Assembly: GCA_031280645.1 (NCBI GenBank)
Contig: JAITGL010000010.1
Span: 1-64,000 of the forward strand
DNA: 64,000 nt
Reading direction: 5' to 3'
Source: Tannerellaceae bacterium
Lineage (GTDB): Bacteria; Bacteroidota; Bacteroidia; Bacteroidales; Tannerellaceae
Shown here: piece by piece, positions 47,017-56,350 of the stretch
Layout of the letters: each line of letters begins with the position of its first letter
How positions within the stretch are numbered: position 1 is the stretch's first letter
Translations under genes and position numbers: made by a program
The notes under the pieces: generated by a model
Databases searched by the model: none
Told to the model about the DNA's origin: nothing
Seen by the model: only the letters and a program-made list of their open reading frames with translations

Positions 47017-48187
47017 ATGTATATTAAAGCCCGGCAAGGAAGATTCGCTGCTGCGCTTTCATCCCTGGATATTTTCGGGCGCCATCCGCAGTATCGAAGG
47101 CTCGCCTGAAGAAGGCGACGTTGTAGAAGTATACGGCTCCGACGGGCAATTCCTGGCCGTAGGGCATTACCAGATAGGCGGCATAACGGTAAGGATACTC
47201 TCCTTCGAGCCTGCCGAAATCAACTCCGGCTTCTGGACGGCGCGCATACGCAGCGCATGGCAGCTCCGCCTTTCGCTTGGCCTTGCCCGGAGCGAGAGCG
47301 GCAACATCTTCCGCCTTGTTCACGGCGAAGGCGATAACCTGCCCGGACTTGTGGTCGACGTTTACGGCCGGACGGCCATCGTGCAGGCCCATTCGGTAGG
47401 GATGCACCGCGAGCGTAACAGCATAGCCCAGGCCCTGCAAACGGTGTTCAACGGCGAGCTCGACTCCGTATACTATAAATCGGAATCAACCCTGCCTTAT
47501 AAAGCCAACCTCGGAGCCGAAAACGAATTTCTTATCGGAGGAAAAGTTGACGACGTGGCTCTCGAAAACGGGCTTCGCTTTTACATAGATTGGCAAAAGG
47601 GACAAAAAACGGGCTTCTTTGTCGACCAGCGCGACAACCGCTCCCTCCTCGAACGCTACGCCCCCGGCCGCAACGCGCTCAACATGTTTTGCTACACCGG
47701 AGCCTTCTCCGTATACGCCATGCGAGGTGGCGCCAAGCTGGTACATTCGGTTGACAGCTCGGCCAAAGCCCTCCACTTAGCCGCGAAAAACGTTGACATG
47801 AATTTCCCCGACGACGCCCGCCACTCAACCTTTGCCGACGACGCCTTCCGCTATCTCGACAAAGCCGACCCCATCTACGACCTTATAGTACTCGACCCTC
47901 CGGCCTTTGCCAAGCACAAAGACAGCCTCCGGAACGCCCTCCAGGGATATCGCAAGCTCAACGCCTCGGCAATAAGCAAGATCGGCAAAGGCGGGATACT
48001 GTTTACCTTTTCATGCTCGCAGGTAGTAAGCCGCGAAAGTTTCAGGCTTACCATATTCAGCGCGGCAGCCCAGGCGCATAGGCAAGTCAGGATAATGCAC
48101 CAGCTTGTGCAGCCGGCCGACCACCCGGTTAACATATATCATCCCGAAGGAGAATACCTGAAAGGACTTGTTTTATATGTAGAGTGA
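46991..48187 (+). CDS. rlmI: class I SAM-dependent rRNA methyltransferase (RlmI-like)
   Basis: RlmI makes 5-methylcytosine at position 1962 of 23S rRNA. The 398-residue protein starts with a PUA-like RNA-binding domain (ILKPGKEDSLLRFHPWIFSG, residues 10-85), then an EEHEE-type linker, then a Rossmann methyltransferase: QKTGFFVDQRDNRSLLERYA, NMFCYTGAFSVYAMRGGAK (SAM motif I), YDLIVLDPPAFAKHKDSL (motif IV) and LFTFSCSQVVSRESF with the catalytic cysteine. The exact target in this organism is assumed from the family. It overlaps the exonuclease gene by 26 bases. Confidence 0.88.
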   Translation: MENNSHYSKCILKPGKEDSLLRFHPWIFSGAIRSIEGSPEEGDVVEVYGSDGQFLAVGHYQIGGITVRILSFEPAEINSGFWTARIRSAWQLRLSLGLARSESGNIFRLVHGEGDNLPGLVVDVYGRTAIVQAHSVGMHRERNSIAQALQTVFNGELDSVYYKSESTLPYKANLGAENEFLIGGKVDDVALENGLRFYIDWQKGQKTGFFVDQRDNRSLLERYAPGRNALNMFCYTGAFSVYAMRGGAKLVHSVDSSAKALHLAAKNVDMNFPDDARHSTFADDAFRYLDKADPIYDLIVLDPPAFAKHKDSLRNALQGYRKLNASAISKIGKGGILFTFSCSQVVSRESFRLTIFSAAAQAHRQVRIMHQLVQPADHPVNIYHPEGEYLKGLVLYVE

Positions 48188-48237
48188 AAACGAATCATTC
48201 TTTATTTAATAAATAATCTCACTTAAAAAATTTTTCT

Positions 48238-49179
48238 ATGTCGAAAATAACAGTTGTAGGCGCCGGCAACGTAGGCGCCACATGTGCAAATGTGTTGGCC
48301 CTCAAAGAAACGGCCGACGAAGTGATAATGCTTGACGTAAAAGCCGGCCTGTCGGAAGGCAAAGCCATCGACATGATGCAAACCGCGCAATTGCTCGGTT
48401 TTGACTCTACCGTTGTTGGATACACAAACGATTATGCCGCCACAGCCGGATCCGACATTATCATCATCACCTCCGGAATCCCCCGCAAGCCAGGCATGAC
48501 GCGCGAAGAACTCATAGGAGTAAACGCCGGCATCGTAAAAACCGTAGCCGAAAGCGCCCTCAAACATTCGCCCAACGCCATCCTCATCGTAATATCCAAC
48601 CCAATGGACACGATGACCTACCTGGCCAGCAAAATCCTCGGCCTGCCCCGCAACCGCGTGATCGGAATGGGAGGAGCGCTCGACAGCTCGCGCTTCAAAT
48701 TTTACCTCTCCCAAGCCTTAGCATGCAATGCCAACGAAGTTGAAGGCATCGTAATCGGCGGACACGGCGACACCACCATGATCCCCCTCGCACGCCTCGC
48801 CACCTGGAAAGGCCTGCCATGCTCAACCCTGCTGGCCGAAGAAAAACTCAACGAGGTAGTGAAAGCAACAATGGTAGGCGGAGCAACCCTTACCGGACTG
48901 CTCGGCACCTCGGCATGGTACGCCCCCGGAGCCGCCGGAGCATACGTGGCCGAAGCCATAATACGCAACCAAAAGAAGCTCATACCATGCTCCGTAGCCC
49001 TCGAAGGCGAATACGGCGTGTCTGACATTTGCATCGGCGTACCGGTAATACTCGGCAGCAACGGCATTGAGCAGATCGTTGAATTTGACCTCAACGAGCG
49101 CGAAAAGCAACTGTTCGTTGAAAGCGCAGCCTCAGTACGCACCACCAACTCGGTACTCAAAGAACTGCAAGTATTGTAA
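48238..49179 (+). CDS. mdh: malate dehydrogenase (NAD-dependent, LDH-like type)
   Basis: Interconverts malate and oxaloacetate; in anaerobic Bacteroidales it serves the reductive branch to succinate. The 313-residue protein has the NAD loop VVGAGNVGATCANV (GxGxxG at residues 8-13), the substrate-binding arginine segment SGIPRKPGMTREEL, NPMDTMTYL, MGGALDSSRFKFYL and the catalytic-His motif GGHGDTTMIPL. These fit the LDH-like MDH group of Bacteroidota. It begins 50 bases after rlmI and ends before a strong terminator. Confidence 0.95.
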   Translation: MSKITVVGAGNVGATCANVLALKETADEVIMLDVKAGLSEGKAIDMMQTAQLLGFDSTVVGYTNDYAATAGSDIIIITSGIPRKPGMTREELIGVNAGIVKTVAESALKHSPNAILIVISNPMDTMTYLASKILGLPRNRVIGMGGALDSSRFKFYLSQALACNANEVEGIVIGGHGDTTMIPLARLATWKGLPCSTLLAEEKLNEVVKATMVGGATLTGLLGTSAWYAPGAAGAYVAEAIIRNQKKLIPCSVALEGEYGVSDICIGVPVILGSNGIEQIVEFDLNEREKQLFVESAASVRTTNSVLKELQVL

Positions 49180-49209
49180 AATAACGCGGCGACGAGCGCA
49201 AAACAAACG

Positions 49210-49246
49210 GAAGCAACCCAACCAACGCGGGTTGCTTCTTTTTTTG
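49210..49246 (+). terminator. intrinsic terminator after mdh
   Basis: GAAGCAACCC (49210-49219) pairs perfectly with GGGTTGCTTC (49229-49238), followed by eight T residues. It separates mdh from tcdA, which must have its own promoter or depend on read-through. Confidence 0.92.
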
Positions 49247-49278
49247 GCTCGCCGGCCCGAACAAAATCACATCTCATA

Positions 49279-50082
49279 ATGGGAATAGAAAAAGGATTAT
49301 TTCAACGTACCGAGCTACTCATCGGCAGCGAGCGTATGGAGCGGATCGCCCGGGCGCGAGTAATAATTTTCGGCGCCGGAGGCGTAGGAAGCTGGTGCGC
49401 CGAGAGCCTTGTACGCACCGGAATACGCCGGCTCGACATTGTTGACTCCGACCGCATTTGCGTTACCAACATCAACCGCCAGCTCATGGCCGCAACGAGT
49501 ACCGTTGGGCAAGTAAAAGTTGAAGCCCTCCGCCGCCGCCTGCTCGACATTAATCCGAAAGCCGAAATCAACGCCATCCAGAAAATTTACGACGCCGACA
49601 CCGCCGGCAGCTTCAACCTTGCCGATTACCGTTGCATCATCGACGCCATCGACAGCCTTTCATGTAAAGCGCTGCTGCTTCGCAACGCCGCCCTCTCGCC
49701 AGCCGCCTTTTTCTCGTCGATGGGCGCCGCGCTTAAAGCCGATCCTACCAGAATCAAGGTAGCCGAATTTCGCCAGGTAAAAGGATGCCCTTTAGCCGCC
49801 GCCCTCCGCCGCAAATTTCGCCAAACCGAATTTCCCGCCCGCAAATTCCTCTGCGTATACAGCGACGAGCTCCTTGTTAACCAAGGCCAAAACGCCTCAT
49901 GCGGTACCGACCGCTGCCTATGCCCTAAAGCCCTCGCCGGCCCCGGCGATCCCAACCTTGTAAACCACGAATGGTGCAGCATGAAAGCCCAGATTAACGG
50001 TACCCTGGCTCACATCACAGCCATATTCGGCTTCATGCTTGCAGGATTGGCGGTGGAGGAGTTGATTAAAGATGAGAATTAA
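49279..50082 (+). CDS. tcdA: tRNA threonylcarbamoyladenosine dehydratase (ThiF/E1-like)
   Basis: TcdA uses ATP to convert t6A37 of tRNA to its cyclic form, ct6A. The 267-residue protein has the E1-like nucleotide-binding fold: RVIIFGAGGVGSWCAESLVR (GxGGxG), DIVDSDRICVTNINRQLM with the adenylation Asp and Arg, a DAIDSLSCKALLLR segment, and a C-terminal HITAIFGFMLAGLAVEELIK membrane-associating helix as in TcdA. Other ThiF family members (ThiF, MoeB) usually lie with thiamine or molybdopterin genes, which are absent here. The convergent cysE gene lies 360 bases beyond the stop. Confidence 0.9.
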   Translation: MGIEKGLFQRTELLIGSERMERIARARVIIFGAGGVGSWCAESLVRTGIRRLDIVDSDRICVTNINRQLMAATSTVGQVKVEALRRRLLDINPKAEINAIQKIYDADTAGSFNLADYRCIIDAIDSLSCKALLLRNAALSPAAFFSSMGAALKADPTRIKVAEFRQVKGCPLAAALRRKFRQTEFPARKFLCVYSDELLVNQGQNASCGTDRCLCPKALAGPGDPNLVNHEWCSMKAQINGTLAHITAIFGFMLAGLAVEELIKDEN

Positions 50083-50442
50083 GAATATTGCTGCTGTAAC
50101 CTTAACATCACGTCGTAACAAAGCCTTTTAGCTCTACCGTACCGAAAGCTTACAGTTCCCTCCTTTTCCTTACGATTGGCTTAAAATGATGTAAATCATC
50201 ATAATAATGCGATTTTGTCATTTTACAAATTCATCGGCTAATGCCCCTGAACAGGCATGAGACGTCTCAAAATGATTTCAGGACGTCTCAAAACGGGCTT
50301 GGGGATGGAGGGATTTAAAAAATTAGGCTTGCCGCCGGCAAAATAGCTGCGTACGATTTATCACGGAGGCGCTTTTCTTATTATTTCCCCTAAACTATGA
50401 TATTAATTTTCAATTAAATCTGTGGGGCGGAGGCTTGGGCTT
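50083..50442. other. convergent intergenic region with palindrome pair E
   Basis: No gene. It contains the paired palindromes at 50259-50290 described separately. No strong terminator was found for either flanking gene. Confidence 0.4.
50259..50290. repeat. phased palindrome pair E: 2 units of 21 bp
   Basis: GACGTCTCAAAA starts at 50261 and again at 50282, exactly 21 bases apart. The first copy extends to the 10-bp palindrome GAGACGTCTC; the second is GGACGTCTC. The order palindrome-then-CAAAA mirrors array A, where GTAGCTAC is followed by CCAAAAC. Confidence 0.75.
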
Positions 50443-51360
50443 TTATGAAAGCTTTTGGTTTGAAGAGTTTTCCTGATCGGAAACTGCGCGCGATTGGAGG
50501 ATGCGCGAGTTGGGCGGAACGTTGTTGGTTAGCCAGATGTTACCGCCGATTATTGAGCCGTGGCCGATGGTTATGCGGCCGAGTACGGAGGTGTTGGAGT
50601 ATATCGTTACGTTGTCTTCGATAATGGGGTGGCGGGGGGTATTGACGGGGAGGCCGCTGTCGTCGAATCTGAATCGCTTGGCGCCGAGGGTTACGCCTTG
50701 GTAGAGGCGAACGTGATTGCCGATAACGGCTGTTTGTCCGATCACAACGCCGGTGCCGTGGTCGATGCTGAAGTATCGGCCTATTTGGGCGCCGGGGTGG
50801 ATGTCGATTCCGGTTTCGGTGTGGGCCATTTCGGTGATCATTCGGGGGAGGAAGGGTACGCCGAGGCGGTATAGCTCGTGGGCTACGCGCTGGTGGAAGA
50901 TGGCTTTTACGGCGGGGTAGCAAAATATTACTTCGCTTACTCCGGTGGCTGCAGGATCGCCGTTAACGATGGCTTTTACGTCGGTGGCGAGGAGTTGTCT
51001 TACTGTGTGTATTTGGTCGATAAAATTCAGGGCTATCTGCGAGGCTTCTTCGCGGTGTTCGTCGGGGCAGTTGGATTCGAGGCAGAGGCTGCTGTCTACT
51101 TGTTCGACGAGGAGGTGGTGGATGCGGAGCAAATGTCCGAAGGTGTAGTGTTTTACCAAATCAACGAGGGCTTCGTGCGAGGGGCCGAAGAATCCGGGGA
51201 AGATTACTCTTTTGAGCAGTTGCATTATTTCGCATACTGCGGGTACGGAGGGTGTTGGCTTTTGGTGAAGCGGTATGTTTTGATATTCGGGTACGGCGGG
51301 GTCGGTTAGGTGTTCAACGGCCTGCCGGATTTGTTTAAATATGTGGGCGCTATCGTTCAT
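50443..51360 (-). CDS. cysE: serine O-acetyltransferase (EpsC/CysE type)
   Basis: Transfers an acetyl group from acetyl-CoA to L-serine, giving O-acetylserine for cysteine synthesis. The 305-residue protein has a helical N-terminal half (HLLRIHHLLVEQVDSSL, RVAHELYRLGVPFLPRMITE) and a left-handed beta-helix of hexapeptide repeats with the catalytic His/Asp region HTETGIDIHPGAQIGRYFSI and DHGTGVVIGQTAVIG, then LYQGVTLGAKRF. It matches the EpsC form with the long N-terminus. The start lies six bases from the stop of the Kelch lipoprotein gene, so it is the last gene of the minus-strand signalling cluster. cysK/cysM is not in the window. Confidence 0.92.
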   Translation of the reverse strand: MNDSAHIFKQIRQAVEHLTDPAVPEYQNIPLHQKPTPSVPAVCEIMQLLKRVIFPGFFGPSHEALVDLVKHYTFGHLLRIHHLLVEQVDSSLCLESNCPDEHREEASQIALNFIDQIHTVRQLLATDVKAIVNGDPAATGVSEVIFCYPAVKAIFHQRVAHELYRLGVPFLPRMITEMAHTETGIDIHPGAQIGRYFSIDHGTGVVIGQTAVIGNHVRLYQGVTLGAKRFRFDDSGLPVNTPRHPIIEDNVTIYSNTSVLGRITIGHGSIIGGNIWLTNNVPPNSRILQSRAVSDQENSSNQKLS

Positions 51361-51365
51361 CGGCT

Positions 51366-53555
51366 TTAATTATCCCACGATGGAGCGTATTTGAGCAGGG
51401 ATTTGTATGATACGCCGAGGCCGATGTATATGGTATTGTCGAGTACAAACATGCAGTGTTGATAGTCGCCGCGATTGGAGGTGGGTAGTAGGGATTTCAT
51501 TGTCCATTCTTTGCTTTCGGTTTCGTATTGCCAGATTCGCCCGGCGTCGTCGATCATAAAGATTGATCGTTGGAAGGCTACGGCTGTGCGTATTTGGCCG
51601 GCGGTTTCGGGGAGGGTTGTTTCTTCGGTCCAGGTATCGTTGTTGTATGATAGCGACCATATTCGTCGTTCGTATGTTGAGCCGTCGGTGTGGCCGAGGC
51701 CGGCGTATATGGTATTCATTATTGTTACTGCGATTCCTTTTTGGAGCCCTACGGGGAAGTCGCCTTTGCGATCCCATCCTGTGTACAGGGTGTTGTACGA
51801 CCATACTTGGTTGCTTATCACTCCCGAGCGGTTGCCTCCTATGAAGTATGCCATGTAATAGAATGTGGTTCCGGCGGCTGAGTGTGCGGCTTCGGGCCAT
51901 GTTCCGGATGCTGATACGTTTTCCCATTGGTTATATACGGGCATGTATCGGTAGAGCTTGTTGGTGGGGGTATCGGTATTGTCGACGCCGCCGTATACGT
52001 ATGCTATTCCGTTAACGGTTACGGATGTTTGCCATTTGCGCGCTATGTCGGGGAATGCGGCCATTTGGTGCCAACTGTCGTTGGAGTTGTACGACCAGAG
52101 TTCTTTGGTGAGGTCGGTTCCTTGGTCGCCTCCGAGTATGTAGGCAATGTCGCCGGCTCCATTGGCGAATGATGATATGGAGTTGGGCAGGCGCGAGCTT
52201 CCGGGGAATGGGGTTTGCGGGGTGAATATATCGGGGGTTTTGACTTGCTTGGCTTTGCTGTAAGCTGTAACGCCGTTGCTGTTGCGAACAAAGGCGCGAA
52301 TGTAGTAGGTTGTCGCACCTGTTAGTTGTGTGACGGCGCCGCTGAATGGGGCCACGTTGCTTAATTCCATTTCACGGTAGTTGTCGTCGAAGGTGGGTTT
52401 GTCGTGGGTTGCCCAGCAGAATCCTCCGGAAACTATGTTGCCTATTCCGGAGTGGTAGATCTCTGCTCTGGCCATGAGGCTTCCGTCGGCTATGCTGAAT
52501 ATGTCGGTTAGCGTTATCATCGACGAGTCGTGTTCGGTTTCAAAGATGGCTATTTCGCCGTACGATGTGCCGTAGGTATTAACGGCATAGGCTCTTGCGT
52601 TGTAGCGAACGCCTGCCATCAGGTTGGTCATTATGCCTTTAAAGTCGCTGGTAGCGTTTTCGTGGAAGTTGTCGCTGATGGTTGGTATTTGCGGGTGTGC
52701 GGCCCAGCAAACGCCTTTACTTAATATGGGTGCGTCGCCTTCAAAGATGATGGATGCGGCATAAGAGGCTTCGATGTATTGGATGTTGAATATTTCGAGG
52801 GGGCCTAGTACGGGGGTTCCGCCGGTGGTTGTGAAGGCGAGTATGTTGGCTTTATAAATTTCGTTGGCGGTTACGGCGAATGCTTGTATGTAATAGGTGG
52901 TTGATATGTTCAGGCCGCTTATTGTTACGAGTATGGAGTCGTTGGGCTGGGCGCCGGCTAATGGTAGCGGTATGGTATCGGGCGCGGCCATGTCGTTGCT
53001 GAGCGAAAGGAGGATGCCGTTGCCGGTTACTGGCGTTGTTCCGGCGTCGATCATGCGAAGGCCAACGTATGCCGATTGTCCTTTAATGCTGTCGGTATTG
53101 ATAACTGTGCGTACTTCGGGCATGCCGTTTTTGGTGCGTACTTTGAGGGCTTCGCCAAGTCCGGTTCCGGCTTTGTTGCGTGCGTATGGATAGATTATAT
53201 AATCGGTATTAGGTTCCAAATCTTTGATGGTGGTATTAATGCTTATGGGGGCTGTGTTGATTTCGACTGATACCGGAACAGCGAGCGTATCGGTGGCTCC
53301 TTCCTTTACAATAAGGAATCCACATTCTTCAACTTTGGCTCCATTTTGTTTTGCTATAACTGTAAATACTTCGATAGAATGGGCGGTTACGATTCCGAGC
53401 GAATCGCTTTCGAGGCCGGGCGTTCCTCCGTTAATGATGAGTACGGGGGCCTCGGGTTCGTTTATGCAGCTATGTAGTAAGGCAACAGTTGCGAGAAGAA
53501 GGAGTAATATTGTTTTCTTCACACCAATGAAAGTTGTATTAGGTTGAGAGTTCAT
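51366..53555 (-). CDS. lipoprotein with fibronectin-type repeats and a Kelch propeller
   Basis: A 729-residue surface or periplasmic lipoprotein with lipobox ALLHSC (Cys30). Residues about 50-450 hold four repeats with the fibronectin III-like pattern of outer-membrane proteins (ATTYYIRAFVRNSNGV, GLNISTTYYIQAFAV). Residues about 460-729 are Kelch repeats: GGDQGTDLTKELWSYN, VYGGVDNTDTPTNKLYRY, FIGGNRSGVISNQVWSYN and YAGLGHTDGSTYERRIWSL. It probably binds a ligand or an outer-membrane partner. It follows the TPR/outer-membrane gene by 16 bases and is part of the kinase cluster, so it may be an input or output of that pathway. The specific ligand is unknown. Confidence 0.8.
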   Translation of the reverse strand: MNSQPNTTFIGVKKTILLLLLATVALLHSCINEPEAPVLIINGGTPGLESDSLGIVTAHSIEVFTVIAKQNGAKVEECGFLIVKEGATDTLAVPVSVEINTAPISINTTIKDLEPNTDYIIYPYARNKAGTGLGEALKVRTKNGMPEVRTVINTDSIKGQSAYVGLRMIDAGTTPVTGNGILLSLSNDMAAPDTIPLPLAGAQPNDSILVTISGLNISTTYYIQAFAVTANEIYKANILAFTTTGGTPVLGPLEIFNIQYIEASYAASIIFEGDAPILSKGVCWAAHPQIPTISDNFHENATSDFKGIMTNLMAGVRYNARAYAVNTYGTSYGEIAIFETEHDSSMITLTDIFSIADGSLMARAEIYHSGIGNIVSGGFCWATHDKPTFDDNYREMELSNVAPFSGAVTQLTGATTYYIRAFVRNSNGVTAYSKAKQVKTPDIFTPQTPFPGSSRLPNSISSFANGAGDIAYILGGDQGTDLTKELWSYNSNDSWHQMAAFPDIARKWQTSVTVNGIAYVYGGVDNTDTPTNKLYRYMPVYNQWENVSASGTWPEAAHSAAGTTFYYMAYFIGGNRSGVISNQVWSYNTLYTGWDRKGDFPVGLQKGIAVTIMNTIYAGLGHTDGSTYERRIWSLSYNNDTWTEETTLPETAGQIRTAVAFQRSIFMIDDAGRIWQYETESKEWTMKSLLPTSNRGDYQHCMFVLDNTIYIGLGVSYKSLLKYAPSWDN

Positions 53556-53571
53556 TTCCGTAATAAGTATT

Positions 53572-54531
53572 TTAGAAGAACAGGCCGAAGCCTGCGTTTA
53601 TATCCACGTAGTGAAAGTTCTTTTTGAATCCGCCGAAAATGCCGGCGGTAATATAGAGCCTGCCTATTTCAACGATTCCGTCGATTTCAACGGCGAGGCC
53701 TTGTCCGGAGTAGTCGATCACTTTAAAGTATCGCTGATCGTTGATTACGATTTGGTCGTTGGCATCAACTTCGGCATAGCGGAATATTTTGTCCATTTTG
53801 AAGTATCCCGTTCCGGCGGAAATTGATATCCATTCGTTGCAGCGAACAACAAGTCCGCCGGTGGCGGCCATTGAGTTCCAATTGTCTCCTCTTGGTTGCA
53901 ATATTGCGTCTCCAACGGGCGGGGGGGTGTCTTTTGCCGGATAGCTCATTTCGGCTTCGTATCCTTGAAACGAAGCGTTTGTTTTGAAGCGGCCGTATAG
54001 TCCGAAGCGTCGTCCCATTCCTCCTACGGTAATTCCGATCGGTGCGAATATTGAGCAGTTGTATCCGGCGAAGTATTGAATGGCGGGGGTGTTTTCCCGT
54101 GGGCCGCGGTAGGCTTGCTGCGGTTCGGCAACTTTGGTTTTCAGGCTGTTCAGTTCCTGAGTCCAAATGTGTGCCATGTTTTCACTTTTCGGGGCTCCTA
54201 TTCCTTCCGAATAGTAAACAACGAGCCTTGCCATTGCAGCGGTATCTTTAGCGGCAGCGCTGTTGTTAAGACAGTTAAGGCAGCGTGCCATGAGGTTGTG
54301 GAGCGAAGAGCGTAACTGCGGATTATTTATCCAAAGCGTTGTTAGCCGGTCGATACTGTACATGTCGCAGGTGGCAACGCCTTCGGCATAATATAATCGT
54401 GCGTCGCTGTAATCCCTTTTTCTCATTGCCTCGTCGCCTTTACGGTTGTATTCGGTTTGCTGTTGTGCAAATGTGAGCGAGGGAGCTATGAGGCATGCTG
54501 CCATTATCCAAATCCTTGTAATTTTCTTCAT
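53572..54531 (-). CDS. exported TPR-like protein with an outer-membrane beta-barrel-like C-terminus
   Basis: Signal peptide (MKKITRIWIMAACL ... TFAQ), then a TPR-like N-terminal part (YNRKGDEAMRKRDYSDARLY, residues 28-130) and a C-terminal half of alternating hydrophobic/polar strands (FAGYNCSIFAPIGITVGGMG ... FHYVDINAGFGLFF) that ends in Phe, as in small outer-membrane barrels. I do not recognise the family. It lies four bases after the Ser/Thr kinase gene and 16 before the Kelch lipoprotein, so it is probably co-expressed with both; it could link the kinase to the envelope. Confidence 0.6.
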   Translation of the reverse strand: MKKITRIWIMAACLIAPSLTFAQQQTEYNRKGDEAMRKRDYSDARLYYAEGVATCDMYSIDRLTTLWINNPQLRSSLHNLMARCLNCLNNSAAAKDTAAMARLVVYYSEGIGAPKSENMAHIWTQELNSLKTKVAEPQQAYRGPRENTPAIQYFAGYNCSIFAPIGITVGGMGRRFGLYGRFKTNASFQGYEAEMSYPAKDTPPPVGDAILQPRGDNWNSMAATGGLVVRCNEWISISAGTGYFKMDKIFRYAEVDANDQIVINDQRYFKVIDYSGQGLAVEIDGIVEIGRLYITAGIFGGFKKNFHYVDINAGFGLFF

Positions 54532-54535
54532 AATA

Positions 54536-56314
54536 TTAATATACCACGTTGCTGGTTCGTAGTTCGCCTCTTTGATTATAGATGTCGTACAAAAAATTGT
54601 CTTCTCGTTGGAAGGCGCGCATTCCGTTGCTGTATGGTTCGGAATTTATGTATTTGCAGGGGATTATTTCCATGCCTTTGTCGTCGATTGCGCCATATTT
54701 GTCGGTTGCTTTTTTGCGTACAATCATAAGCCTGCCGAATGAAAGTTTTTCTTCGTACAAGGCGAGCCTGTCGGCAACTTGTTGTTCTTCTTTTTTAGCA
54801 GAGCTTATCAGCATAAGTTCTTGAGTTTCTCTGGTGGGGTTTATCATGTTTGCGCCGGAAAAGTCGTCGTAGGCTCCTGCGAAGTCGCTTTTGTCCATTT
54901 TACTTTTGCCGGAGGTAACCAGGGATAGATATTGCGTTTCTTTTTCTTTTTCATTCATTTCCGGGACTGTTTCAATTGTGTTGTCAGCTCTGCTTTCAGT
55001 ATCCTTTATCATATCCTGCTCTTGCCGGTTGATTTCGGGTGTTACAACGTTGTTTTCCGTATTTACTTCTGCTTCCGTACTGTTTTGCGGAAGAGGGTTT
55101 TCGTCATAGTGGGCTGTCGAATCCGCATTGCCGATTGTCGGGGTTAACGCAGCGGGGGCGTCATTATAGCCTAATAGAAATAGCAGAGTGATACCAACAG
55201 CTGCAAAAATACAAATAATGAAAGACACTGCTAACAGTTTCCGTCTTTTTCTTATTTGACGCCGGCTTTTCCTGTCTTTCTTCCAATTTGTATATTGGTT
55301 CCCGGCGATTGTTTGTTCGCTGTTTACGCCCGGATGCCGGGAGGGTATGGCGATTGTGGCGTCGTCGGCGGGGATATGTCTGTTTTCGGGGAGGGGGATG
55401 GCGCTGGCTGCGCTGTCGGGGGGAAAGTCGAGTGCGGCCATCATTTCACTTACGGTTTGGAAACGATCGTTGGGATGTATCTGCATCGCTTTCTGGATCG
55501 CTTTTTCCGTTTTGCGGGAGATTGCGGGGTTGAGTTCAACGGGAGGAACAAGGGGGCGCGTGGCTCTCAGGATTGATTCGGCAGGTATTTTCCCCGTCAA
55601 CACGTTATACATGGTTGCGCCGAGCGAATATATGTCGGGGCAGGGGGAGAATATGTGGGTTCCTTCGTTGTCGTATTGCTCAATGGGGGCGAAGCCTTTG
55701 GAGAGGGTTAGTATGGTTGTGCTTGTTTCCTTATCGTCGGTATCGTATCTTTTGCTTACGCCGAAGTCGATAAGGCGGGCGTTGTCTCTTTTGTCGATCA
55801 GTATGTTGCTCGGCTTAATGTCGAGGTGGAGGATGTTTTTTTCGTGAACGAAGCTAAGCGCCTGGCATATCTGATAGATATAGCGCAATACTTTCCGCTC
55901 CGAGAGGATGCCTTCCTTTTCGAGAATATACCGGAGCGAACGTCCTTCAATATATTCCATTGCGATGTAGGCTGTATTGTTCTCCTCAAAAATATCGAGT
56001 ACGTGAACGATATTGGGATGATGCACATCTGACAAAATACGCGCTTCTTTAAGTAACTTTTCTTTAAACCGGTGGAAGAGTTCCTGCCCCATAGACGAGT
56101 GGATCTCGATATTGCTCTCTCCGGGTTCTCTGAAGCAATAGTCCTTGAAGAAATATTCCTTTATACAAATGGGAACTTCAGAGCGTATGGTTCCGAGCTG
56201 TCCTTTTATTTCCGTAAGGACACCTTTGTAGGTGATGCCGAAACCACCTTGCCCAACTACTTGTAGTAGCTGATATTTACCGTTTTGAAGAGTATGACCG
56301 ACAGGTAAATTCAT
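54536..56314 (-). CDS. membrane-anchored eukaryotic-like Ser/Thr protein kinase
   Basis: A 592-residue Hanks-type kinase. The N-terminal kinase domain (residues 10-270) shows the Gly-rich loop VGQGGFGITYKG (20-31), the ATP-anchoring Lys52 (ICIKEYF), HLDIKPSN (163-170, an HLD in place of the canonical HRD, so a non-RD-type kinase) and DFG (183-185). A basic juxtamembrane stretch is followed by one membrane segment (about 370-392), then a linker. The C-terminal external part (about 500-592) contains a WG-type beta-repeat segment (KYGAIDDKGMEIIPCKYINS) and coiled-coil-prone helices. A PP2C phosphatase is upstream and FHA proteins are nearby, so a full phospho-relay module is present. The signal it senses is unknown. 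Confidence 0.9.
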   Translation of the reverse strand: MNLPVGHTLQNGKYQLLQVVGQGGFGITYKGVLTEIKGQLGTIRSEVPICIKEYFFKDYCFREPGESNIEIHSSMGQELFHRFKEKLLKEARILSDVHHPNIVHVLDIFEENNTAYIAMEYIEGRSLRYILEKEGILSERKVLRYIYQICQALSFVHEKNILHLDIKPSNILIDKRDNARLIDFGVSKRYDTDDKETSTTILTLSKGFAPIEQYDNEGTHIFSPCPDIYSLGATMYNVLTGKIPAESILRATRPLVPPVELNPAISRKTEKAIQKAMQIHPNDRFQTVSEMMAALDFPPDSAASAIPLPENRHIPADDATIAIPSRHPGVNSEQTIAGNQYTNWKKDRKSRRQIRKRRKLLAVSFIICIFAAVGITLLFLLGYNDAPAALTPTIGNADSTAHYDENPLPQNSTEAEVNTENNVVTPEINRQEQDMIKDTESRADNTIETVPEMNEKEKETQYLSLVTSGKSKMDKSDFAGAYDDFSGANMINPTRETQELMLISSAKKEEQQVADRLALYEEKLSFGRLMIVRKKATDKYGAIDDKGMEIIPCKYINSEPYSNGMRAFQREDNFLYDIYNQRGELRTSNVVY

Positions 56315-56350
56315 GCGTGCGTATTATATTATACGCAAAAATACATTTTT

